Assembly: GCA_000750105.3 (NCBI GenBank)
Contig: JPHH03000052.1
Location: forward strand, 1-64,000
Direction of reading: 5' to 3'
Length of the DNA: 64,000 nucleotides
Origin: Tolypocladium sp. Sup5 PDA-1
Taxonomy: Eukaryota; Ascomycota; Sordariomycetes; Hypocreales; Ophiocordycipitaceae
The notes beneath the pieces were generated by a model, which was given only the letters and a program-made list of their open reading frames with translations, did not search any database and was not told the DNA's origin. Position numbers and translations under genes: made by a program. The stretch's first letter is position 1; each line of letters begins with the position of its first letter. Shown here piece after piece: positions 54,959-64,000 of the stretch.

Positions 54959-55898
54959 TAGGTTGAGTCAGGCTGATATATCTTTAAATGTAAATCACAG
55001 GGTATTCTTCGAGGCGCGAAGTCCTGCGTATTAGAGCGGGTGGATCGCGGGCAAGGGTTGTCTCTTCGAATCGACATGTTCAATCTTGAACCTAAGACGA
55101 AATCTAATCGTGATCTTATCTGGTGGCTTGGATGGGCCGCTATCCTCGGATATATCGGGATTGCGACCGCCCCTTGGGCTTTGTATGACGACTGGGGAGT
55201 TATGAAGATGGAAGTAGTTGAAACCCTTGAGTCTGAGGAGCCTGGTTGACGGCATGGATTCCATTGAAGCTCTCCAACCCTCGCCTACATGTAGCCGCGT
55301 CAGGTCGGCGAGGACATGAGTGTGTCTTGCTGCAGAGTCAACAAAACGCTTGAAATATCGCTGCCATTATGTACCCACATAATAATAGAACAAAAGAGAG
55401 GTGTCGAGGGGGATGACAAAAGCTCTTGTTGAAGCTAGGATGACATCTGGGCTAGCAGTCTTTCCAGCACTTAATTACCCTGTAGCTTACCAACGACACC
55501 TCATCCACATCCATGACACGGCAACCCCTAGAGAACAGGTGACAAGTAGTTGTCTGTATTCCCGGGCAGAAACCTGGCAGCCAGAATGTTACGATGACTG
55601 CTACGTGACGATTGAAGTTTGGCCCTAATGATGCTGTATAATGTGTCCTCGCCAAGGAAGACAGACAGCGCATGTGGGTGAGTCATTGGACACATGTTAT
55701 TTGGAAATCCCCTGGATACAAAGACACATTCTCACGTCTTCTGAAACCATAAATACGCAGTTGTCCTCGTCGCGTTGCAATACTGCTTGTCCAAACTTGT
55801 CTCCAAGGGACATGAATGTCTCATGAGATGTACTACTAGTCTATTACAACCATCACTGATCCTCCGTGCAGCACTTCACTCGTCGAATACACGGCAGA
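54959..55898. other. Intergenic, no accepted gene
   Basis: A short + strand frame at 55076-55249 (58 aa) encodes a Trp-rich hydrophobic stretch (DLIWWLGWAAILGYIG). It matches nothing I know and has no conserved context, so I leave it unassigned. The rest is AT-richer spacer before the secreted protein gene. Confidence 0.35.
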
Positions 55899-57392
55899 AT
55901 GCAACGTCTTTGGAACATCATCATCCTCTTGCTTTTTGCCTGCGCGCATGTCGCGGCATCGAGTCCACAGGCACCCCTCCTCGTCCGCCTCGGACTGAAG
56001 GACTCCAAGATTCCTCAATTCGTGCACGACATGGACCATCCATGGATCAACGAGAATATGGGCGTGCTCGAGCAGCTGAACGCAACAGAGGCTCTGTGTC
56101 ACGCCGAGTCTCCTCTGCGCTCACAGCTACCTACGATACCGGATGACTTGTTCAAGGATCTCATGGTGGACAATAACGATTACAGTATGGGGAAGTGGCT
56201 CGGTTGGGACAACGCCAGGGATCGACTGTTCGAGATTCGGGGCTGCATGGAAGCGTTGCGGACCTGCCAACACTTCAGGGTTGACATACATAGGCATGCA
56301 GGAGGTTATGACGATCAGTGGGAGCCACTAGAGCCGCCAGAAGATGTTCCTCCGACCGTTTTCGACGTCCTGTCGTCGATGCCGTCGCTGCAAAAGCTGG
56401 AATGGATGCAGCCCTCAGATGATACCTCCGCGACGACAATCTCCGAGTCCACCTTCCGCGAGCGTCAGCTTATGCTTCCAACAGTAACAGAGCTGCAACT
56501 CGGCCCCAACATGCACTTCCTCGTGCCCATGGCGCCCAACGTGGAGACTCTGACAACCGGTGGCGGCTATGCGTGGCCTTTCCCATGGCATCTCAACCCG
56601 CGACATGAACTCATCGACGCAGCGCGGGGAGCAAAACATCTCACCCATTTCGAAATGAGCGCCGACTGGGATGCAGACCTCGTTCGGAGGGTGCTGGACG
56701 CCATGCCGCAGCTTCAAACGTTGCACTTCGAGGGCAGCATGGAGGATCCGTACCGTTACGAATCTGGACTCTACGCCCCTCAAAGTTGCAAGCTGACGGT
56801 AAGCACAAGACACTTCCTAACACCGTAGTCGATTCCTGGGCTGATGCACAGTCTTTGTAATTGACAGGACATCCTCGCGACCTTGCAAAAATTTGAAGCC
56901 CTGCGCAACTTGCGTCTTCCCGGTATCTGGGATGACGATCTCGGCGTTTACTTCGGACCCGTGTGCGGCAACGCGTACGACGGACTGCGCGGTACAATCT
57001 CTGGTCGTATCGAAGAGAGGAAGCTGATATCGGGCATTGAGCGCGCTGGCAGGCTCGTCGTCGAGCAGCTGCCGCACCTGGACTCGCTGACCGTTGCGGC
57101 CACGACTACCGATCCCAGGAGCCGCACGGATGAGGGGAAGCTCGTTTGGCCGTGGACGGGGCGGCTGAAGGAGCACCTGCTCGAGGAGTGGCCCCGGTGG
57201 AAGAGAATCAATGACCCAGGGGAGGATGGCAGGGATGAAGACCCCGAGGGGCCGGTGTTTAAGACGATAGAGGACGACGAGGCCATGCTGAAGGAAGATT
57301 GGGGGGTGGAGGGGCTCGCAAGCTCTGACAATGCGAGGCCCAGACCCTTGGATTATCGTGGGCTCGAGGACGATGGGTATGTGGTGCTATAG
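55899..57392 (+). CDS. Secreted leucine-rich-repeat-like protein of unknown function
   Basis: Two exons: 55899-56798 and 56868-57392 (474 aa). The 69-base intron (GTAAGC ... TTGACAG) is phase 0 and joins SCKLT to DILATLQKF. Residues 1-20 are a signal peptide (MQRLWNIIILLLFACAHVAA). The middle has spaced leucine patterns as in degenerate F-box-type LRRs: LSSMPSLQKLEWM, LPTVTELQLGPNM, MAPNVETL, AKHLTHFEMSADW and MPQLQTLHFEG. No F-box is present and the signal peptide argues against a ubiquitin role, so this may be an extracellular protein. The C-terminus is acidic. Family not recognised. The ATG at 55899 is chosen because it begins the signal peptide. Confidence 0.75.
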
Positions 57393-57637
57393 CTTTAACG
57401 TTTGACCATGCTGAAGAACCGACGTTGGTTAGATGTGTGGCTTGTCAATTCTTGATCAAGTCCAGCTCCGGGTCGCTCGAGTCTGGTGGCAAGCTTTGCT
57501 ATGAATAGTTTATTAAGACAGCATAAAAATAGGTAGATACCAACTATAAGTCTGTACAGTACATGCTTGTGCAATTATTACGTCGACCCCCGGTCCCTTC
57601 GCTTTTCCCCTCCTTACCGCCGTCCGCCGGCCGCGAC
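57393..57637. other. Convergent 3' spacer
   Basis: AT-rich DNA between the stops of two converging genes, likely holding both polyadenylation sites. Confidence 0.4.
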
Positions 57638-58699
57638 TCACCAGCTCCTCTTCGACAGAGGGCCCCGAGGCTTTCGCCCCTTTGTCATCATCGTGGAATT
57701 GAGGGCACCGGTGGGATGCGGCGCCCCCGACGTGGCATTGTGCGGCATCCCAGTGCCAAGTGTTACCACCACCGTGTTGTGTGCGGTCGCGATGCTCGTG
57801 GAGTTCATGGCGGATGTGCAGGGGGCTCCGGTGGACAGGGCTCCAGTGGATAGGGGCATAGAGCTGTGGTTTCCGGCGTGGCAGGGCTTGCCGCTGTGCT
57901 TCTTCCTGCAGGTCGACTCTCCGGTGATGATGTTGATGATGATGATCTCGATGTTGTCGCCGCCGCCGCCGCCCGACACCGTCTTGGTGAGCGTCTGGTA
58001 GATGCTCTTGACGATGGTTTGAACTTGGGGTGGAGACGTGACCTTGGTTGGCGGAGCAGTCTTGACGTTTGGTCCCGTTTCAGGGTTGCCGCCATTGCGG
58101 AGGGTCTTTGTCACCACAGTGTCGCCGCCATTTGGTCGAGAGGGTTTGCCAGGTAGAGAAGCACCAGGCTGAGAAGGGCCGGCAGGGCTCGAAGGATTCG
58201 GATTTACCGTAACGGTAACGACACTCGGATAGCCCGGGGTCGCAGGCTCGGCAGGAGATTGGCCGTTGCTGATGGTGACAGTCTGCTGGGATGGTGGGAG
58301 CTTGACGGTGACAGTCTTGGGCCCCTCCTGAGGCGTGCCTCCCGGTTGGGTGGTCTTGGTCACGACGCTTGGCTGGGGTTCCTCTGCATGAGGCCCCTGC
58401 GACGGCTGCAGAGTACCGTTGATGACCGTGACAGTCTGTGGTTCGCGTTGAGGCTGAACGTTCTGCGTGACAGTGAGTGTGGTGCCCGATACCGTGACGG
58501 TCTGTTGAACAGTGACAGTCTCCGTTTTGGGAGCGGCAGCTGGCTGCGTGACGGTGACTGTTGTGGCACCTTGGTTTGGAGCGCCAGGCGCGGGACAGGG
58601 GCAGCATTCGTTCGAATCTTTGCGGTCCTGGAGGCGGCCGAAGCGAGCCTGGGCGAGAGGAGCCATGGCCAGCATGGCCAAAGGGAAGAGGCGGTTCAT
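57638..58699 (-). CDS. Secreted Thr/Val-rich repeat protein, probable cell-wall protein
   Basis: Intronless, 353 aa. Residues 1-18 are a signal peptide (MNRLFPLAMLAMAPLAQA). A Cys pair (NECCPCPAPG) is followed by a region of TVTVT-type repeats: TTVTVTQ, ETVTVQQTVTVSGTTLTVTQ, QTVTVINGT, KTVTVKLPP, QTVTISNG and VVTVTVNPN, interspersed with Pro/Gly-rich linkers. The C-terminal part has a Gly run, a hydrophobic DNIEIIIINIITG, and two Cys. TVTVT repeats with Pro/Ser linkers are common in ascomycete wall and adhesin-like proteins, and heavy O-glycosylation is likely. There is no hydrophobic C-terminal GPI signal; it ends KRKP-like (GPLSKRSW). No known domain; role inferred only from composition. 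Confidence 0.75.
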   Translation of the reverse strand: MNRLFPLAMLAMAPLAQARFGRLQDRKDSNECCPCPAPGAPNQGATTVTVTQPAAAPKTETVTVQQTVTVSGTTLTVTQNVQPQREPQTVTVINGTLQPSQGPHAEEPQPSVVTKTTQPGGTPQEGPKTVTVKLPPSQQTVTISNGQSPAEPATPGYPSVVTVTVNPNPSSPAGPSQPGASLPGKPSRPNGGDTVVTKTLRNGGNPETGPNVKTAPPTKVTSPPQVQTIVKSIYQTLTKTVSGGGGGDNIEIIIINIITGESTCRKKHSGKPCHAGNHSSMPLSTGALSTGAPCTSAMNSTSIATAHNTVVVTLGTGMPHNATSGAPHPTGALNSTMMTKGRKPRGPLSKRSW

Positions 58700-59647
58700 G
58701 GTGAGTAAAGGTAAGGATACCACGGGTATTTGTTGTTAATGAATTGATCGCGGGTGAGAAGTTTCCCAATGGAATCACTGGGGGGTTTGAGAATGAGGTT
58801 AATGTTGTCGTGTGACGAACAGAGGTGGGATAGATGTGGAACGACTGCGTCCTTATATCCATCTTTACGATATAGTGAGGGCTCAACTCGATAGACTTCC
58901 GCCAAGTCCCTACCATGGGCATCCAGGGACAGGCCGGCGCTGGCGCTGGGAATGTAAGTGCAATAACAAGGAGGCTCTCAGCCCCTTGTATGCCCACGCA
59001 TATCGGGATAGTGTCCTGCGGAAACCTAGCGTCCGCTGTCCATGAGCACTAGCTCTGTGAGGACAAGGAAACTATCCAGGCAGGGAGGAGCGCTCGCTCG
59101 CGGAGGTATGCGGGTGCTGCCGCCCTCAGGGTGACCCAAGGGGGGGTTTGTCGAAGGGGGCACATCGGAGGGGGCCACATCATGGGCACCAGGGTAGAGG
59201 CGCCATCTGACCTGGTATGCGGCGCCCATAATATGGACCAGCGATCGAAGGGAAATCGAACAAGGGCAGAGCGTGAAGATGTTTATGGCGAGGCGCCTCA
59301 AACACGGAGGTGGATGACAAGGTGAGGTTCAGCCAGCTTCGGCGTCGGTCTACAAAGGAGAAGCAGGTACGTACCATTACCAGCGGAACGGTTCGTGAAA
59401 TGCGGTCCGCAATTTACCCGGCCGCTCCCGCGGTGCCAATTTCGACCCACCGAACCCGAAGCCACCAAATGGCGAGCCCAGCGCAACCTCCTTCAGTCGA
59501 TCGCCTGGACGTCATCCGATCCAACAGCTCAGGCAGTCGTCGGCGCTGTGTCTTTTTCTCGAGCATGCCATCGAACCGCTGATCGCGCACCGCGGACGAA
59601 GCTCCCCGACCACGGTTCCCGGCCGCGACGCCATATCTCTAGCCACC
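58700..59647. other. Divergent intergenic region, no gene seen
   Basis: This separates the start of the Thr/Val-rich protein gene (-) from the LAMTOR1-like gene (+). Short frames have no motifs. Confidence 0.4.
58851..58860 (-). promoter_or_regulatory. TATA-like element of the Thr/Val-rich protein gene
   Basis: The - strand reads GGATATAAGG about 150-160 bases before the ATG at 58699, a plausible fungal TATA position. Confidence 0.4.
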
Positions 59648-60269
59648 ATGGGAGCCTGCCAATCGTGCCTCGGGCGGCGCCATAGGGACGACTACGACGA
59701 GGTGGGCTGGGCCGCGCGTGCTCGCGCTCGCGCTCGTTTGGACTTGTTGAACTGGGCCTGACTGTGAATGACAGGGCGAAGAGAACCGGCTGCTGTACGA
59801 AGACGGCAACGGCATGCAGTATGGCAGCTTCGGCGACCCCGCGATGGGTGGCGACGATACGGTGGAAGCGCAGCGGGAGAACGAGGCGCTGCAGAGAGTG
59901 GTGGCCAAAACATCCAAGTTCGTCGCCTCCTGCTGCCGGCCTCCTGTGGGAGAGCGCCGCTAACCGAGGCGCAGTAACATGGTCGACGTCTTCGAGATAG
60001 CGCCTCACGACTCGTCGACTCGCGGCGGTGCGTCGACCCCCTTTGCCTACGCCGGCCAGGGCGCACGCGTAGCGCGCTACCAGCACCTGGTGTCGAAGCT
60101 CAGCGCCGACGAAGACGGCGATCCCGCGGGTGTCAAGGTCGACTGGCTGGCCGAGGACGACACGGTCGAGCTACAGAGCAATCGGCCGGCGAGCATCAAG
60201 ACGCTCGAGGATGAGAATGGCGGGCCCCTCGTCGGGACCTTCGCGGACGCCGCGGCGGCCATGCAGTGA
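59648..60269 (+). CDS. LAMTOR1/Ego1-like lipid-anchored scaffold of TORC1 signalling
   Basis: Three exons: 59648-59701, 59775-59917 and 59975-60269 (163 aa). Introns of 73 and 57 bases keep frame; the second uses donor GTTCGT and branch GCTAACCG. The N-terminus MGACQSCLGRR has Gly2 for myristoylation and Cys4/Cys7 for palmitoylation. LLYEDGNGMQYGSFGDP is the conserved block of the fungal LAMTOR1 family. A helical acidic region follows (VEAQRENEALQRVVAKT, YQHLVSKLS). In yeast, Ego1/Meh1 anchors the EGO complex (with Gtr1/Gtr2) to the vacuole and controls TORC1 in response to amino acids. Small multi-exon genes like this are easily missed by automated prediction. Family call rests on the lipidation motif plus the LLY..GxxxYGS block. 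Confidence 0.78.
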
Positions 60270-62720
60270 ACATGAGAAAGCGGGCTCCCCGCGCCTCGCC
60301 GCACGGTTGCAGGGCCGCCCGGCCCCGGCTTCGACTCGGGCTCGTCTGATGCGAGATGTCATGGTCCACGGCCCGCGCGATAGAACGAGAGAAAACTCAC
60401 GACAGACGGACCGACATTTTTCTTTGTCTTGGTATACCCAGGCTCGCGTACGGGAGATTCCAAAAACCCCTCTGCGACGCGAAGCATTCAAGCAAGCAGG
60501 TTGTCTCCTTCGAGGCGGCGGCGGCGACGGCGGGACTTTTCAGCTTCTTTTCCTTCCTCTGGTCATATATTCAGAGATTTTTCTTCATAATGTGCGCATG
60601 ACCAAGGCACTTGTACAAAAGGAGTCGAGACACACCAATCGAATGGCAGATATTGGGCTGAGCAGGGGTCCCGACAGGCCCTATGTGGACAAGTGGACTA
60701 TTACTTGTCGAGCGGAGACTGCCTTTGCCAACCACCATAGACGCAGAAGAACAGCAGTAACAGCAACCCCTTCTACACCGCAAAATGCCCATTGAGCGTC
60801 AGACACGTGCACCGGCTTACTAGGTGGAGCGCGTTAGCTGCCCACGAATCCACGATGGCCCTCCTAGTTGATCACCGCCGGATTCGCGCCTCTAGCCTCG
60901 TGTTTCTCCGGCTTCGGGTCGCACCGCTGGCCTAGTTCCCTGGCCCCAGTGAGGGGCGGACCGGACAAGGATCTTGCCGCACTCTCACCAAGCCTTCGGG
61001 ACCGCAGAGGCGAAGCGTCCGTCAGTCAGGTCGGGTCGGGTCAGTGAGGTGGGAGTTTGAGCACGAGCCAGACCAGATCCCGCGCGGGCACATGAGCTGA
61101 AGGGTCTACCGGGGGCCAACAACGCAACGGCCACGGGAGAGGGCTATGAGGAAGCACGAAGAGACGGCGCCGTTGATTTTGTGCCGGGTTCATCAATGTC
61201 AACGGGTGGCGACTCGTCGCAGACGACACGAGCGAGGCCAGACGAGGGTGGTTTAATAAGCCACGGCATGTACGAATACTCGTACATAATGACATGGCCC
61301 TGCTCCACGACCACCGACGTCCGTCGACCAGCCCTCCCTCGTCGACCCTCGACTTCTCCACTCCCCTCGCAGCACGCCTGCAGCAGCAACTCCCGCTCTC
61401 TCGCGTCCCTCGCCCGTCACGGTACCTGGCAACCTGGCCGTCTCGGGCACCATCGAAGCCGTGACGGGCAAAAGTCTGCTCCCTGACGGCTTCGAGGCCC
61501 GCCGAGCCAGAGGCCCTCTAGATCGGAGTTCCCAAGCCGGCGATGGCAGCTCCTCACTCCTCGCCCGCCAACGCCGGGCGGCACCCCCGGTCCTCTTGTG
61601 CATACCATCCGCCCAGCCGAGAAGCCTGGCTGACGCAGGCTGGCCACAACCCCCGATAAGCGAGCCTACTGCTCCATCGAGAGGGCACACTGCTCGCTGC
61701 TGGCTGCTGGCTGCACCGGGCCCCTTCGCCAGCAGCAGGCGGCTGGGGCCGGGTGGAAGTCACGGGCGGGACGGGCCCTGCATGCCCTGGCTGTGCCACT
61801 GTCTGCCGGAGTCTGGGCGTCGTCGTACGCCTGGCCATCACTGAGGCATACGAGTGCCCGCTGATTCGGCTGCTGCAGTGCCGCAGTGCTGGTGCTCGCG
61901 TCCCTCGAGGACGGCCAGAAGGCACTCGGCAGCCCGGGTCCCTCTGCTTTCGTCATCGTCAAGCAAGCAAAGCCCTCGGCCATTTCGCAATATCGACGAC
62001 CCCACATGCAGTCGCCCACACATCGGTTTCGAGCCAGTGCTCCTCCGATGCTACACTCACCGCGTACGGCATGTGGCAGAGGGAAAAAAGCTGCATTTTT
62101 TGGCGTGGGTGCCTAGGTATCTAAGAGAGGAAAACAAAAAGAGTGCTGCATAGTTCCCCAAAACGTCTCGCCTCGAAGGGCACTGAATCCCAAAACACCT
62201 ATGTTCAAATCAAAAAATACGCCCCGACAGACACGGACAGGTCCTGTTTTTCTGCTGCTGACTCCTGGCAGTAGCATGGCCCTTCTTTTTTGCCCAGTTC
62301 TCCTTCTCTCTCTTTCTCTCTTTCTCCCGCAAGATTAGAAACGCACTCAATGGCGCAGAGGGGACACTCCCGGTTCAGGGAACGGCTTCCGTCGCTGAAA
62401 CATGCATGCCCCAAACAGACTTTTCGAGAAGAGAAGCTCTTCCTGCCGGTGTGGCGGCATTGCGGCCTCCTTTCCCCTTTCTATCCATCGAACAATCTAT
62501 CGTCGTGCTTCGCAATCTGCAGTAAGCCTCTCCCCTGGCCTCGTCACTATACGAACGCTGGTTAGCCACGATCCGATCCTCGTGCCCAAGGCATGCCGCA
62601 AGCACCCCCTCCATCCATCCGTCCATCCATCCATCCATCCCTCCCTCCCTCCCTCCCTCCCTCCCTCCCTCTCTTGCTGGCTGGCCCCCCCTCCTTCTCT
62701 TGTCCTGGCGGGGGCTGCTT
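60270..62720. other. Gene-free stretch of 2.4 kb
   Basis: Motif-free short frames occur on both strands. It contains a CT-rich run near 62305-62330 (CTCTCTCTTTCTCTCTTTCTC) and a CCAT/CCCT microsatellite at 62609-62672, both near the 3' end of the small Cys-rich protein gene. Confidence 0.4.
62609..62672 (+). repeat. CCAT and CCCT tetranucleotide microsatellite
   Basis: About eight CCAT-type units (one changed to CCGT) run directly into about eight CCCT units. The two share a 4-base register, so one probably arose from the other by substitution and slippage. It lies about 50 bases after the stop of the - strand gene, probably in its 3' untranslated region. Confidence 0.9.
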
Positions 62721-63059
62721 TCATACCTGGCCAAGCGATTGTAGTCTGTGATCGTGTTCCTCGCGCATACGGTAGATTTGGCCCAGCACGTCCTGCATCT
62801 CACCACACGTCCGCTCGATGGTGGCACTGCGGTTCCCCTCGCGCTGCCAGCGCTGCACGTCCCGGTACATCTTGTCGTACCGGCGCTGCTTCTTCTCCGT
62901 GTCGTGGCAGAGCTTACACACATCCGACTCGACCCTCGTCTCATACACGAGCTTCAGGCCGCACGTCTCGCCCATCCGGTACTCCTTGTTGCACTGCTGG
63001 CGGAAATGGCCCCAGCGCCAGTAGCCACAGCTCCAGCGTGTCTGGTCGAAGTAGCACAT
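62721..63059 (-). CDS. Small conserved Cys-rich protein of unknown function
   Basis: Single exon as read, 112 aa. The sequence MCYFDQTRWSCGYWRWGHF then RQQCNKEYRMGETCGLKLVYE and VCKLCHDTEKKQRRYDKM is the pattern of a small protein found widely in Sordariomycetes but without known function, as far as I can recall. Six cysteines, two of them as CKLC, and several His could bind zinc. A charged helix follows (MYRDVQRWQREGNRSATIE). The last codons GQV-stop overlap a possible donor (GTATGA); splicing to the acceptor GTTCGTATAG at about 62560 would stop at once after GQ, so the product hardly changes. Confidence 0.72.
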   Translation of the reverse strand: MCYFDQTRWSCGYWRWGHFRQQCNKEYRMGETCGLKLVYETRVESDVCKLCHDTEKKQRRYDKMYRDVQRWQREGNRSATIERTCGEMQDVLGQIYRMREEHDHRLQSLGQV

Positions 63060-64000
63060 GGTCGTTTCGAGCGTCGGCCGGCGGCAGGGAGCGGGCCGAG
63101 GAAGAGAGGGGAGAAGCTGCAGAGCGGCCTAGAAAGAATGTCAGCCACTGGAGCTTGCCAACAATGGAGACCCCATCAGGGCCATCTGCCAGCTGCCGGG
63201 GGGGTCTCTGGCCTCCCGTCTCTCTCTCCCCACGGCTCAGGGAGGCACAGCGGACTTTACTGGGGACTCTACTCACAACTGACGGCACTGACGGCGGGTT
63301 TCGAAACACCACTTCCCACCAGGGCAGCAGGCTGGGGGTGCTTATTAGCGTCCGGGTCGTGGCTGGCAAACGACGCAGGACAAGGACCCGACGCAATGCC
63401 CCTTTTTCGATCTGGCCGTTCTGCCGGTTCTTGAGGCCTCGATCACGGACGGTATAAGCGGGCTCTCTTTCCCGTAATGTCCCTTGTTGCGGATATTGCT
63501 TGGTGGGTTTCCCAACTCCATCATGGCTATCCGTGCTGGGGATACACAAGCTAACTTATACTTGTCCGACCACAGCCCATTCTCCGTTCGACGCTCGCTC
63601 TATGTTCCTTCCCATGCCACGCTCTACAACCTATCCGCAGTGGGACTGCCCGGGACCAACGAACACTTTGCCTCACACGGGCCAACAACGTCGTCATTAT
63701 CGTGTTGCTTCCTGCGGGATAAAAGAGGCTTTGATACGTGGATTGGGTATCCGTACCTCCTGCCCCATACTTTTCTCCCATCGTCATGCACCGCACACAC
63801 GCCCCCTGGGCTGGGACCGGCGACACCCCCCCCTGCGGTGCGGCAAGCGGCGTAAACACGTTCCTGGCCGGGAGGGACGCGGACGGGGGACAAGGACAAG
63901 GACGAGGAGGAAGAGGAGGAGGGGGGCCGACCGTGGGCGAGCAATGACAGCGGCAGGCCCTGTCTTGGGCGAGCAAGTCCCTGCAGCATCGCCTGGAAAA
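63060..64000. other. Upstream region of the Cys-rich gene and right edge
   Basis: No gene is visible. A purine-rich repeat (GACAAGGACAAGGACGAGGAGG) lies at about 63889-63920. The window ends here without a recognisable start or stop of another gene. Confidence 0.4.

Noticed and set aside
55076..55249. 58-aa Trp-rich hydrophobic peptide
   Set aside because: Single short frame in spacer DNA with no recognised relative; too little support.
1..64000. tRNA, rRNA or CRISPR loci
   Set aside because: I looked for B-box words (GGTTCGAATCC-like) and paired arms and found none with a proper A-box partner; CRISPR arrays do not occur in fungi and no spaced identical repeats of that type are present.

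Overview
The window is nuclear DNA of a filamentous ascomycete, most likely a sordariomycete and probably Hypocreales. The reasons are GC-rich coding sequence, short introns (mostly 45-190 bases) with GTRNGT-type donors and CTAAC/CTGAC branch points just before the acceptor, TA-rich islands that look mutated by RIP, and typical mould families (GT90 CAP10-like, fungalysin M36, PIR wall protein, APH-like kinase, fungal MIPC synthase). The species assignment is inference. I rebuilt spliced models by hand, and every multi-exon model given as intact keeps frame across all junctions.

Region by region. 0-15 kb is accessory in character: a repeat array and TA-rich relic DNA, an APH-like kinase, a GT90 glycosyltransferase, a broken A1-protease-like gene, a Tc1/mariner helix-turn-helix relic, an unidentified gene fragment, a SET/TPR protein, and a Zn2Cys6 regulator relic carrying a one-base deletion in its zinc cluster. 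15-30.4 kb is mostly housekeeping: a LysM membrane protein, the karyopherin Kap123, FMP52 sitting between two pieces of a dead reductase gene, EMP65/TAPT1, a dienelactone hydrolase, a U1-type zinc-finger protein, and a PIR cell-wall protein. 30.4-38.1 kb holds no gene I can support, but it contains a roughly 720 bp inverted-repeat element with phased 11-bp repeats. 38-48.2 kb is dense: fungalysin, a GPI16/LUC7 divergent pair, a poly-glutamine RGG protein, an SRPK-like kinase and a deoxyribosyltransferase-like protein. 48.5-64 kb holds two GT32 glycosyltransferases (one MIPC-synthase-like), a zinc alcohol dehydrogenase, a secreted leucine-rich protein, a secreted TVTV-rich wall protein, a LAMTOR1/Ego1-like TORC1 scaffold and a small conserved Cys-rich protein, separated by long empty stretches.

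Many products act in the secretory route or at the cell surface: GPI16 (GPI attachment), EMP65 (ER membrane), two GT32 enzymes and GT90 (glycans and sphingolipid heads), PIR and TVTV-rich wall proteins, LysM, fungalysin. This is not a co-directional cluster and I do not claim co-regulation. I found no biosynthetic cluster and no clearly new system. The most unusual things are the 11-bp phased element at 35.6-36.3 kb, the GACTTACACG array at 0.4-0.6 kb, the group of freshly dead genes, and four introns that are multiples of three with no in-frame stop.
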